From Chamaea fasciata (lineage: Eukaryota > Chordata > Aves > Passeriformes > Sylviidae): a stretch of DNA of 64,000 bases. Position 1 is the first letter of the stretch. Each line of letters starts with the position of its first letter. Both the position numbers and the translations under genes were made by a program. Below, in pieces: positions 32,601-45,900 of this stretch. Below the pieces are notes generated by a model. That model ran no database searches, was not told the DNA's origin, and saw only the letters and a list, made by a program, of their open reading frames with translations. Location of the stretch: positions 59,035,414 through 59,099,413 of the forward strand of contig JARCOQ010000005.1 of the NCBI GenBank assembly GCA_029207755.1, read 5' to 3'.

Positions 32601-35600
32601 CCTTTTTTTCTACTGACCAAGCTTTAGGAATCTTTCTATTTTAATGAAAATTTAGAGGAATTCTTTCTGTCCAGATCAGTGACTTTGTAGATTGTTAACT
32701 TAATCTGTGGACACTGGCAAAGCCAGCACTTGAATTTTTGCGATTCACATAAATTCAGACGGCCTATGCCAAAGAATGATAAACTTTTGAACAAAAAACG
32801 CATTGTGAAGACACTATCTTGCTCTTGTGTATTAATATGGACTACAGCACTTTCATGATTAATTTATCACATTTTCTCTGAATATGTAACAGGACTACAA
32901 AGACAAAATCTCCTCAATAACAAACAACTGGTTATGCTTTACACTGACAGTCTCAAAGCTCATAATCTTCAAGGTAACCTAAATTACAGAGAGTACACCA
33001 CATGTCATACTGCGTGCCATTTCATGTATGCTCCACACACTGAAACTGCCACCTCCAGCCAAGAACTAAGCAAGATGTTTAAAAACTCCTACTTGGTCGT
33101 CCCAAAATCAGGTTGCAGAACAATAAAGGAAAGTTCTTCACAGCCATTTTACCATCAAGACTCCAAGCTCACTGAAGTCTGACGAATGACATGAATAGCT
33201 GTGGGATTTCATCTCATGTGGTGAACTCTTACGAAAGTAATGAGAGAGCAGCACAAGGGCACCATTTTACCATCCTGGCTGCAGCAGCTTGGAGAGGGTG
33301 AAACAAGTCTCATCCCAGTGAGTAGCATGACGCAAGTGTCCAACTTCACATGTGGTTAAAACACAAAAACCAAATGTGAAATTAACAGACACCTGGACAA
33401 CTGTTTTCTCCCCTTTACACAATTCTCCCACAGCAACGGCAGGAGAAGATGGAAAATTTGTTCTTCCCCTGATTTTATAATAATAGGGCTGCAAGGCAGA
33501 CTTTCTCTGTGAGGGTCACTGTGCTCTGTCATTTATTCTCAACTCGGTTAAAAATAGAATGAATCTGTTAGTCATATGAAAGCTGTTGTGAGTGAGTGTT
33601 GCCCTGAGGATATAGAAACAAGATGAAAGCAAGAGTACTGGGAGAATTACATGCATCTGAGTAACTGTTTCAGGCTTTCCAGAAGCTCAGACTCAGTGGT
33701 TTACTGAATATTGGAAGGATAACTCTATAGCTGAGAGGCTAGAAACACTTTTCTTTTAAACAGAGGCTTGGATTCCATACAGCATGCATATGTCATTTAT
33801 GCTTCATAAATAAATAACACAGACTGGATCCGGACTCCTGCGTCATTTATACAGTACTTTGCATAATAATATACCCATGCCAGTAAGAAATCTGGAATAA
33901 TTGCAAGGAAAATAATAAATGAAAATTTTATCAGTAAAAAGCTACCTTGATAGGAGACCTGGTGCTGCTGGTGGAGTCATTCCAAATTCCATGTATCTCT
34001 GTCAGAAGAATGAAAAAAACCACCAAATTAAAATCAAAATTCATACCTTTGGAAGTCCACGGTCAGCCTTTTAAGGGATGAATGGCATAGATCACTAAGC
34101 CCGTATGTAGGACTTGATGGCAGCCACAGGAACTTAAGTTTTACAAAGGAGCACAAGAAGATCTGGGAATCACTGCTACAGCGGGCTACAGTCTCTTCTG
34201 TGTGATCAGTCTTAATTTAAAAACCTTTCAGAAACACTTTCTCTCACTTGCAGAAGATCAAGAGCTGCTTCAATGTCTACTTAGCAAAAGGCAAGCTTTG
34301 CATTTGGAAATCTCTTTTGACCTCAAACAGCATCAGACTGTAGCAGAGAGACCACAGCGCTCAGACTCATCAGATCTTGGGATGACCTACAAGATTATCC
34401 ATGCGTTTCAGTGCTCCACCAAAAGTGAAAAATCATACACAGAAACACTGCTTCCCTAGCCCTCACTTCCTGAAAGCTTTTGGATATCCTGCTGAAAAAT
34501 ATTACCCATGCCGAAGACAGTCTTTTTTTCATTGTCAAAATAGGAACTACCACACATATTTAAAAAAAAAAAAAAGTTTTACTCTTAGACACAGCAAGAC
34601 TCACTTGCAAAAGATCCTAACAGGGAAGAACTGAAATTATCCTAAAGGCAAACTCCTATCTTCTCTTGTGGCTGAGATGGGAAAAGGGAAAAGAAACCAA
34701 ACAGCTCAGAAAGCAAGTTCACCATCTTGTGATGGTCATTTCCTAATTCTCCTTGTTCCAGGAATGTTCTGTACTTGTGGTAAGTCTTGACAGCAAGGGC
34801 ACAAAACAGTGGCCGTGGCTCAATGAGTGCTAACTCCCTGCCCACAGATGCCCTTAAACTGCATCACGAATGTGCCGTTCAGTGCCCGAGCTGGCCCATG
34901 AGGTGATCCCCACTGTGTGCAGTGCCCCCATCCCTGCCCACGGCAGCTGCTTACCGGCTGTCCCGCGGAGACGCCGGGCGGAGCCACGGCCGTGGAGGTG
35001 GCGGCCTGGCTGCTGGGAGCCACCAGCGCGAAGGCGTCGTCCAGCAGCGAGTGCATGGTCTGCCGCGCCTCCTCGATGGACGGCTGCGGGGGCACGTACT
35101 GCGACACCGGGTGCGAGGGCAGCCCGGGGAACTTCCCCAGATCCGCCGAGGACGATGTCTGCGGCTCGGGAGGCAAGTCTGGATCGGACTGGAGGAAACA
35201 GAGGGAAGGTGAAGGGCAGCCACAGGGAAGATCTAACCGGCTTCCGAGCCCCTGTGGGCCTTCTGTCTGAGCAATGTTGTCTTAGCCAGAACCACAGCAT
35301 CTGCCCTTACCCTCCCCACTTCTGCATGCGCATGCATAACACTGGCAGCTCCAATACTTCATTCAGTGTGATCTGGAGGATTCTGATCTCAGGTAAGGCA
35401 GCAGAGCTTTGTGCAGGAGTTACTCAGCTATAACAGAAATCTAGTGGTTTGCAAGCACGTAATGAAGTCATGCAGAGAGCGTTTCTCTACTCAGAAAAAA
35501 ACCCAATCAGCTCTGTCTACAGCTTGGACTTCTTTGCAGCTTTTGCAATTCTAAGAAATTAATTGTCTTCAGTTTCTAACTGACCACACCAACAGTAACA

Positions 35601-36962
35601 TTAAACAATTATCACCTCCTAGAAAAACACAGAAAGGAAGCTGTTAAGGAACTAAGTGGTTATCTGCATGGAACCTGAACTTGGGTGCATCACCTGAATG
35701 GGATTCATGTAAGTGCTTCATTGCAGCAATACCTTAGGCATGCATCATAATTACTACCTGGGATCTTACCACATGGGCTTATTGTTCATCAGTGAGAGGA
35801 AATTAAACGAGCTTTACAGCAGCAGACTTATTATCAGAGTTCATTCTTACCACTGCACGCAGACTGCAAAATCAGTTGTCAAGAGGCACAAGCCTTTACT
35901 TTATTAGGAACTTAGCATTCTGAGCAGTCTCACTGCAGATGCCAAAGGGGCTGAGCCTGCTGTGTGCCACGTCTTAATTAAACAGCTTCAGATGATAATT
36001 CATTCTGCTGCAGCATGACATTAAAATCATCACACTCATGTTTGAAGGCAAAGGGAAACTGCAGAAGTCGACATGAGAGTCACCTGACTGCATATGCAGC
36101 CAACAGTGAAATTCCTAAAATTATTAAACCATCTTTAAAGATAAGAATTGTCCAGGGGCTTCCAATATTAGCATTTGGCTTCATGAAATCTGCTTGGAAG
36201 TGGTTAAAGATGCCTAAATACTGTTTGTGACATGGATATGATTGAACAGAAGTATTCCCCAGTGTCCTTTTTTAAGATGCGAAACAAAATTAATTTTCAA
36301 GACATTGCACTAGAATTGTTTCAAGTTACTATCGTACAAAGACGTGTTTCTCTATCATTAATAATTAATTCCTGCATTTGAAAGATGAGATGATTTCTCA
36401 CAAAAAGACCTGAGTCTTCCACTCTGTAAGAGCAAAGGATAAAATTTTCTGTAATATATGAATATGTAACATTCAGCAAATTGGACTAGAGTGAAACTAT
36501 GTTCAAGATATTGTGGAACACGTGAAGCACACTTTCACACGCATAACACAGTGGCATTAATGAAAACAAGGCTTTGGTTCTTGGCCTCTGTAATATCAAG
36601 GAAAACTCGGCAGAAGTTTACTGCTCAATAACGACAGACTGTCAATGTAATCCTTATTTCACTCTGATTTACATGCTAACTACATGACCAAAACTAACCA
36701 TATCACATGGACCATAAACAGAAGGCCAAAAACCTGTCAGTGTCACAACTGCCATCATTATCAGAACATTCCTGCCATTCAAGAGACATACATACAATAT
36801 AAGCAGAATTATTGACTCCTGGAGGCCTTTTGTATGTCCCATCACTGTCAGTTGTGATTAACCTGTCCTTTTCGGCATCAATCGGGCTCCCATTTATCTG
36901 ATGGCGACGGCGCTGCTTGGGAGAACGTTTTGCACGAGAACTTAACAGGAAAGAAACAAAAA

Positions 36963-36999
<37 letters not shown>

Positions 37000-39900
37000 T
37001 AATCACATTTATTTTTGAAATTTTTCTTCTCATTCCACTCAGGGTTGAAGTCCTCCGCCCACTTCCTCCAAGTCACCCTTGCCTCAGCCCCATTTCTCTT
37101 CCCTTTCCCAGTTTTCCATGCCAGTCCCATTAGGTAGCTCAAATCACTTTTCTCAAGCTTCTCTTAATAACACTCTCATTGGCAACTCTCCAAAAGACCC
37201 CATTCTTCCCCTAAATTCTCTCCAGAGTCACCTTCCTCCTACATTCATCTGTCCAAGTTGCCTGTGTTTCAGCTCCCCAGCCCAACGTGTAAAATACCTG
37301 CAGCCACAGAACAGACCACACTGCCAATAAGGCTCTGTGCTCGGTACAGAGGGTTGAACCCTACCAGACAAACCAGCTAAGGAACCCACACCATAGGAAA
37401 AAAGATACTTTCTATCAGTGCAGAAACACCCCAGGGCTCCAGGAGCAAAGTGCCTGTAGTCAGAAGCCCGAAACAGAACACAGGGAAAACTTTCTCTGTA
37501 AACACAAGGTCAGGAAGGCAGATCTGTGAGGCTGACAGATGTGCCTTATAGCCTTTTATGTATCCCCTCTGGGTAATCTCATTGATTTGTGAATTTGCCT
37601 TTAACATTCAGAATCTTCATGTTTTTTAGGTTGCTCAAGATTTTCCTTATTTTACATATTCCCCTCCCCCAACTCCTGCTTTCTAAAAATATTATTACTT
37701 GCTGGTTATATTACTTGCATGTTTCTTTTCTAGTACCAATACTGCAACTTTGATCCCTCTACACCACACAAGAATTATTCAAACAAACAGCAGAGCAAAC
37801 ACTAAATTAAGACTGTTGTCACACATTTGGGCTTATTTATCAAGAATTCACTGCTGAGAACTTGTAAAAAAATAATTGAAATCAAAACATAGTTGCATGC
37901 ACTGAAATAAATAGAAGTGTTTAGAACAACCCAATCCTTTTTGCCTAGATAACTCAAATTCAACTAGTGATCAAAATGATTTTAAGCTCTGACAGTTAAG
38001 AAGTACAGTTGTGATGTAGTTTGGGCACTGACTCTAAAAGAAAATTGTTCATTCCATCTTTGAACTCGCTACCTCTTCCTAGGCTCTATGAAGACAGTAG
38101 GCACACTGCCTCCAGGGTCCAAGATCTTGTCAATCTGCATCTGTGCCTTGCGATATATCCTGTGCTGCTCTTTGGAGTCAACCATCACCACGTCATCCAC
38201 CACTGGAAATTCATAGTGCCCTTTACGCTTGGCGCGGAGGCGGATCTTATTGCGGTGATGCTCGATCTCAGATTTATGCCTCAGGGCTGTTTGTATCTTA
38301 AAGAAGAAGAAGAAGGAAAAAAAAAAGAGGAATGTTTTTTCAGTTGTATACTTTTCAAACTGGATTTTGCTGCTCTTCTGTAAACGTCTCCTCCCTACCT
38401 GTCTGCCCCTGCCTCCCCCCTCCAAATCTCTGAAGGACTAAAATAAGTCACACAATTTATGAACACACTTTCTTTCCTGGATATTTTGCCATCTCCCCAT
38501 TGTCTCCCCAGGTAGATGTACTATTATACACAACATGATTGCCAGCACAGCAGGTGCAATTAGGGGGAAGTGGCAGTTTGTTAACAAAAAGCAGGAGGAA
38601 CACAAAAAACTCCTGCTGTCTGCCAGACATAACACCACTCTGAAAAAATAAGACTACCCAGTCTGTAGTTAGCTATGCTAGGCAAGCAGACAGATATTTG
38701 ATCAACAGCGTTAAAATCTGCCACCCTTTCCCTTTAAGGACCTTCATCACATAAGAAGCAAGAAGTTCAAGAGCCAACTGAGCTCATAACTCAGTGCCTC
38801 TGCTGTGCATGAGAAGCTGCCATATGCTATGCAGGAACATAGCAGAAACACAAGGGCCCAGATCCCCAGATGAACATGGCACTACCAGCTCTACATCATC
38901 TTGGAGGCTGAATTTTCAGGCCTCTCTCCTACCTTTTTTCAAATTTCATGGAGTGCATCTCATTATTTGGGAAAAGCTGTTGTAACACCACACTTTGTAT
39001 GTCTGGGCCCAAAAGCCACTGAAATAATTCTTATCACTGATAAGCACTTGAGCACCAGATTAGGTAGCAACAACTGCTCTGCTTGTGCTGGACTAGTTCT
39101 GCAACACATCTGCATCAGCAAACTAAGAATCAAAAAAACCCTGATTTTCATGTATTCTCTCATGAAAATAATAATAAAAAAGCATATATAGGACACAAGT
39201 CAGACTTGCTCTTTAGGTTTATAGTTAGAATCGTATGTCTTCCGCCCATACAGATAGATTTCTGTTTTGTGGCTCCTCTTGCCCCTGTATCCTAGATCTA
39301 TATATTTGCATCTATTCAGTAAGGTACTGAGAAACACAGATTCTTAACAACGTTCAGTTAGAGGTTTGAGTAATCTCCCACTCTAAATTATGAAAAAATG
39401 TCATCTTACACCCAGTACTGGAACCAGGATGCAGGTAGGTGCTACTGTCAGGCAGTGTATGATGTGGTTTTACAGTGCATCACCTCTCCTCATGCCCAAC
39501 ATGCTCATACTCTGCTTACAGTAGCATAAGACTCAGAGAAAGCAGGAAATGTTTTATGTTTACTGCCAGGTAAACACATTAGAAGTTGAAAGCAATTAAT
39601 TGGGCTGCAAATTCACACTCCAGAACATTCTGGGATAACGTTTTTTAGTAACCAACACCCTGAGTTCTGAAAAATAAAAGAACAGTGTAGAATGAAAACC
39701 AAAGTGGGCCATATGTTCCAATTATCATAATTAGCACAACTCTCTTTAAGTCATGTCCTGCTGACTAACAAAAGGATGCTAACACAAAGGTATCGTAACC
39801 ATCAAATCCTCTGTGCTTAAATTTTGGTTTAGGCATCTCTTAAAAACAGGTCAGATAATTTCTCTGGATGGAAGTAGGATTATTCCTGTAACTTGTCAAG

Positions 39901-42900
39901 ATCTACCTCCTCAGGAATTTACAAGGAACTCCTGATAACAAGAAACTGGATACTTTTCACTTCCCCCTCGGCTAGACATACAGTCCTCCAGAAACATACA
40001 AAGCACTTTCAAAAATACCTCTTTATTAATTTTGTTGGTCTCTGCTACTCGATCAGAGAGCACCGAGTTCTGAACGGGAGGTGCTGCCATGGGCTGCATG
40101 GCAATCAGCTGGATCTTGCTTGGGACCCGTCTGCTGGCATCTGAGGAACGGGACATCCTGTCCACATGTTCAAAGATAGAGGCTGAGGAGTGCTGCTCGT
40201 TTCCGCTGCTGGTCTGAGGAGGCCCTAAATCATGAGAACCAATGCAGAGTGAAGCAGTGCTGCCAGGGTTATCACAGTCAAATGTTAAGCACTACAGATG
40301 CTGTGCTACAAAACTATACCCTGATTTCCATCTGTCTCTAATGTGCCCTACAGGCCTTCCAGCTGACTCACATTTAGTGTACAACAAGTTTACCCCGTGG
40401 TTTGTAAATTACAAACATTTTCCCATTATATTTCCAGAAGGTGAGCTGTCATTCTTTATTTCTGTAAATCAAGCTATTGGCACTTGCAAACCCCCAAAAT
40501 CTCAATCTACTTTACTCCATAAAAAGCTGTTTAAGTACATTCTGCTAATGATGCCTCTTATCAGCACTTAAGAAGATGCAAATTGCTCAAATGGGGGTTC
40601 AAAGTGCAATGAAAGATGTCTCCATGCAAAATGCATTTCTTATGTGATAGGAGTGGTCCAGGAACAAACAAAAAACCCCTTAGAAATCTCCACAAAACAC
40701 AAAGAATTTTACAGACATTTTACTGATTAAGGCTTTTAAAGCAGTTTTTTTTCTCTGTGACAGGATAAATAGCTCACATAATAATAAGTCAGCTGCATAA
40801 ATACTGTCATGTTGCAATTTGTTGAACAGGTTAAACCAACTCAAATACAATCAGCAAAAGACATTATGAAAACCAGTATGCATGGAAATGCACCCTAGGT
40901 CCTGCCAACAGTGAATTATTTCAATAGAAATAGGTCATCTCCCTCAAAAGACTTGAAATCTACAGGATCACCCCAGTGATCTGCAGTTAACTCAGATTTG
41001 ATGATTTTTTTTTCTGAATTAGACCTAAATCTGAAACTGCTACGCAGATGGGGCTTGCAAAAGCTATTGAAAATTTTCAAAACCTTTTGTCTTATCCATG
41101 TGATAAAGCCACACATTCTCAAGCTGCTTTTCACCACAAAATACAAGCAATGAGAGATCAAGACTTGTGACTCTCCTTACGAAGGGACACAACAGTGTTG
41201 AGGGACAGAGTCCCACATCTTTCCACAGATTTCTGATAAGGGGATGTGGTTGTCAATATTCAAATCAGGACAAAAATCTCATTTGATTCTGATACAGTAT
41301 CAATTGTTGATCAACATGATACAACTACAACAGACAGGAAGGGAAATAAAAGAGTCACTGCTGTGATCCTGTTGCAGCATGTGCTGGTAACACAGGATAG
41401 GGTTCAGAAGAGGAGTGAATCCTATCTTCTGTAGGAGGTTACAGTAGATGACCTGCTCCTTTGCTTCCCTCTTCCAGCACAACATGGGAGCAGGACAAGA
41501 AAGGAATAATATGTTTTAATATATTCACAGCATACTACTTTTGGGCTGGAAAGCAGTGTGGCCACAAGTTAAGCAAAACACATATTCATGTTTCTCAGAC
41601 TTGACCAAAGCACTGCCAAACAAACACATTTACAGAAGGCACGCATCATTCATAAATGTGATTTCTCTGTATAAGTGCTCTTAAAGAAAAGGTAACAGCT
41701 CCATTCAAGACCTCTGTGTCCCAATGTTTCGCAAGACACAGTGCCTAAATGAAACATATCCATCTCTCTTCTGCAGTTATTTGTATCACCTTAACCATTT
41801 GTCATCTTCACAGCCTCATCTTCATGCATCTGTCAGAAGTGTGCAAGCATTGCCTCTCACAGAGAGGGGCACAAGATATATTAGTTAGTGTGAATCCCTC
41901 AAAGCAATTGTGTAGTCAATAGAAATCTGAACTTCTGCATCCATCTTCCCCACACAATAGTCATTTTTTCCTCACCTTTTCACTCAATCAGCCGTTCTCA
42001 AGCTCACTGACCTCCCAACATAAAATTTTAAAGAATATATTTGTATTACTTGGTTAGCGAGGTCCAATATTTTCAATTACACTGAGCATCCACTCTGAAT
42101 CTTTATCATTTAATTTGTAACTTTCCTTTGTACACACAAACAAGTGCTTGGCAGAGGCCTCTTAGGTGAAAGGATTCTTAAACTGATTTTGTAAAACTGA
42201 AGTCCCACTGACAAATTTTGGTAAGGCTCTATAGTAACATCATATGGTACTCCTTTTTGCAGAAAAGGTACACACAAAAAACCTTCATAAGATGCATCTG
42301 ACCTTTAAATCCTCTCTGTGAGCATATACTCAATGTGTCCATAAAGACAAACCAAGATGGAAGTATAGAAAAAATAGGTGAAGTCAAGAACAGCACAGCA
42401 CCGTATAAATACAACAAAAGGAGAAATGGTTTCTAACTCAACACATGAACAAGGTCCTGTACAAGTTTTCACAGAGAGAATAAGCCTAATTTATCTCATT
42501 TCAAAGTTCTTATATTACACTATTACTCACATTCAAAAAATCTTCCTTAGAAAGCTATTGGAAGAATGAAATTTTGATTTCAGAACAACTCAGCTGAGGC
42601 TAAAAAAAAGAATGCAGAGGTACTAAATACCCCAATACTAGTCAGATCATGTTTTAACAACTAATCCATATAGGTCACATGCCAGGATCAATGTTCATCA
42701 CTGCTCCCTGAGTTGAAACCATTGATTGAACTGCAATGTCAGGAAGCTATGATCTCATATGAAAACCAATACAGCTGGAGACAGAGAAACGCTACTGCTT
42801 CCTGCACCCTCAAGAGACACAGCAGTCAAGGTGCATAAGGCCTTATCCAAAATCAGATTAAGTCAATGGGATTCTCCAACTCATCCACTAGTATCTTAAC

Positions 42901-45900
42901 CATGCCAGACGATGCAATTAGAGATACATTTCACACAGTTTCTTTGTACCCAAGTAGGTGACATCCCCAGGATGCAGCTGATGACTCATTACACCCACCA
43001 ATGGAAAGCAGCATAGTACAGAAGAATGGACAGAAGGCTGGCTACTATAAGATGGCCAGTGCTATCAGAGGACACAGTCCTTATTTCATCACTAGATGAT
43101 AAAATATATTATACATTATCAAAGACAGCATCAGCTTTCTCCCACCCTGTGTTTGCCATGTCTCAATCCTGGCAGAGAAAACATTACTTCACAACAAAAT
43201 ATTTGTGTTCCTTTGCAGGTAGATCATGTTTTTCTTGGGCTTCCAGTAAAGACACTAATTCAAATATTATCTCCAACTTGTTTATAAAAAGCTGGTTTCA
43301 GGACCAACAGCTGCCTTAGTTTTGATTCTTTCAGTGATGTTTTCCTCAATAATTTGAAAGAATTGGGAGGAAAAAAATTAGAAAAATGTGCAGGATTACT
43401 GTAATTTGTGTTACAGAGACATTTTTTATACTTCAAAAGCTCAAAAGCAATTTTTTTTTCTTAAGACTCAGAAGACAAACTCTTCCATCCTTAAAATGTA
43501 ATTGCAGCTACCCCAACAGCCCTTTTCATATTTGTACTCGACTACCAGCTCTGGTTACTTACCCACTCTGTTTGCTCCTGACAACATAAAGGAAAAAGAA
43601 GAGACAACACAGTAATTATGACAAATAATTCAGCTAGAATGGCAACTGGAAAAAAAACACAGCAGTAAGATGATTGCATTTACTTTTGAATGAAATGCAT
43701 GAACTTGGATCAAACTGCCAAATCTCAGCTGCACAAAAAGGGAACTGAATCTTCCATTTAGTAGAGAGCTCTCTGCAGACAGTGCCTCCCAATTCTGAAT
43801 GCTAAAAATAGTCCCTATGATTTGCAAACTAGAGGCATCAAATGCTGAAAAGATAGTGCATCTTAACCAGTTAAGGGCATGATAGATAGAAAGGATGCAT
43901 TTTACACAGGCTCTTTGCTGCCTTTACCGGGTAATTCAGATGCAGCAACATGTAACATTTCTACAGCAAAAGGAAATGTTAAACATTACATAAAGTTTTA
44001 AGGCAGATAGAAAATGAAGAGATGAATTTGGAGTTCCCAGGTAAGAAGAAATGGGACAACACTAAAACAGAGCAACAGAATTCAAGTCAGATAGGTTGGA
44101 AGAACTCAAACCCTCCTGAGATGTTTTCCCACCTTTTCAAATATATAAATATATATATTTTAGAGTAAATCCAAGAAAACAGTGGCACTTTAACTGGAAG
44201 CAAGATGGTTCTTTATAAAAAAATACCAGTGTTATTAACATAGTAGCACTGAATTTTGACTGTTCTAATGTACAATCATGCAAGCATTTTGATAACTGAT
44301 TTACAACTTATTTGTAAAACTTTTACCTCTCTGGTGTCTTTTTTTTTTTCATATCACTTTTTCAAAGTTACTGTTACAGACACACTCCCGTGGTCTGAAG
44401 TGCTGCTGTGACCTCTACTGCCCATGCAACTGTCTGCAATTCTGCCACCATGAGAGACACAATTAGAGTTTTGCTGGAGGTGTGTGTGGCACAAAAGGAG
44501 GCAAGATTCATTCCTGCTAGGCCATTTGTTTCAAAGGCTTGCTGGAATGAAAGGAATGTAAAGCCCTACAGAAAAACAGAAGAAACTAAACCAAATATGA
44601 AGGCATTTTCTGTGCCAAGAAGCAAAAAAATCAACAGCCAAAGGTGAGTTTAGAAATGTTACAGCTTCAGAGTAACTCTTCAACCAGAGTAAAGCACTAA
44701 AGCACACAAGGAGGAAAAAAAAAAAAAGGTGACAAACCCTTTTTCACTGCTCTTCGTGGCTTGCCCTCATTTGCAACAGTTGATGGTCTTGCACTTTCCT
44801 CTCCTGTCTCTCTCCCGCTGGATTGTTCACTTGCTGTGGATTCAGCATCTGATGGCGAAATTCTGCCACAAACATTGCAAAACAAACAAACCAACACGTA
44901 ACACAAATTTGCAAGGGGGAATAAATCTCACAAAGAATCGTGTGCTAAAATATCTTGTGAAATCGGCTAAAGTTTTCCTCTGTTTAATGTAATACATTAT
45001 CATAGCTAGATATTCATTGCCCCGATGCTACCGTTGTTGTGTGTGAAAAATGACTGCAACACAATTCACATGTGATCATATTATTAAGTAATCTTTCCTT
45101 TAAAATACACTAGAAGAAAAAGCTCTGCATTTGTAACTAGCAATTTACCTTTCAAAAAGAAAATAATTATATTAGGAGTATGAAACCCACATAGGTAACT
45201 AGTCTAACATTCAGCCTTACTAACTTGTTGTTCTCTTGCTAACAATACAAATCTATGTAAATATTTTTCTGACTAGTCAAATGTAAGGCCATTCAAAAAT
45301 GCTTCTTTTATGTATTTATTCCATGCAGTCACAAGATTCTTAAGAACATTTGTTATCTAAAAATTACAATCTCAGTGCTCACAGCTTTTGTAGGCAATAC
45401 AGAAAAAAAAATACCATGAGCTTCTCCAACAAAATACTTCAGCTGTAAAATTATTCTGATAGTATAAAAATAGAAAAAAATACAGGGCCCACACCACTGC
45501 CTGACACCAAAACCTGTCTTTTCACATGGGATCAGCCTTTGTGATAGTGTCTCTAGTGACCATTTTGTCCTGTGAACACTCTTCTATTCTGGCAGGGAGT
45601 TAATCATGGAGAGGGTGCACATGTCTGTGCATTAACCTCATTAGTGCAGGATTTGCTTGGGCTAGATGGGTATCTGAACTGGTTACTGAGGCTCTTGGCT
45701 AAATATCAACCTGCCAAGAGCTCACAGACTAAGACAACTATAGGCAGCCTGACAAGTCCATTGAAGTTAAATCTACTCCTTGCAGCTCTGAATTCAACTT
45801 CCATTTTTCTCCACCCTAAACAATGCCCTGATCTGCAGGACTGTAATACTAATGTCACATCCCAATTAAAAAAAATAATACCAGGGAAAAGAGGATAAAT

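Larger units (their letters stand above)
30568..33945 (-). other. KIAA1549: KIAA1549 intron between exons h and i
   Basis: A 3.4-kb intron with a GTAGCT donor. It contains, on the opposite strand, the candidate terminal exon at 32364-32566. Otherwise I see nothing beyond AT-rich sequence. Confidence 0.75.

Noticed and set aside
34870..35433. 187-codon plus-strand open frame
   Set aside because: It is antisense to KIAA1549 exon g. The Arg/Ala/Pro-rich product is typical of the complement of a GC-rich coding exon.
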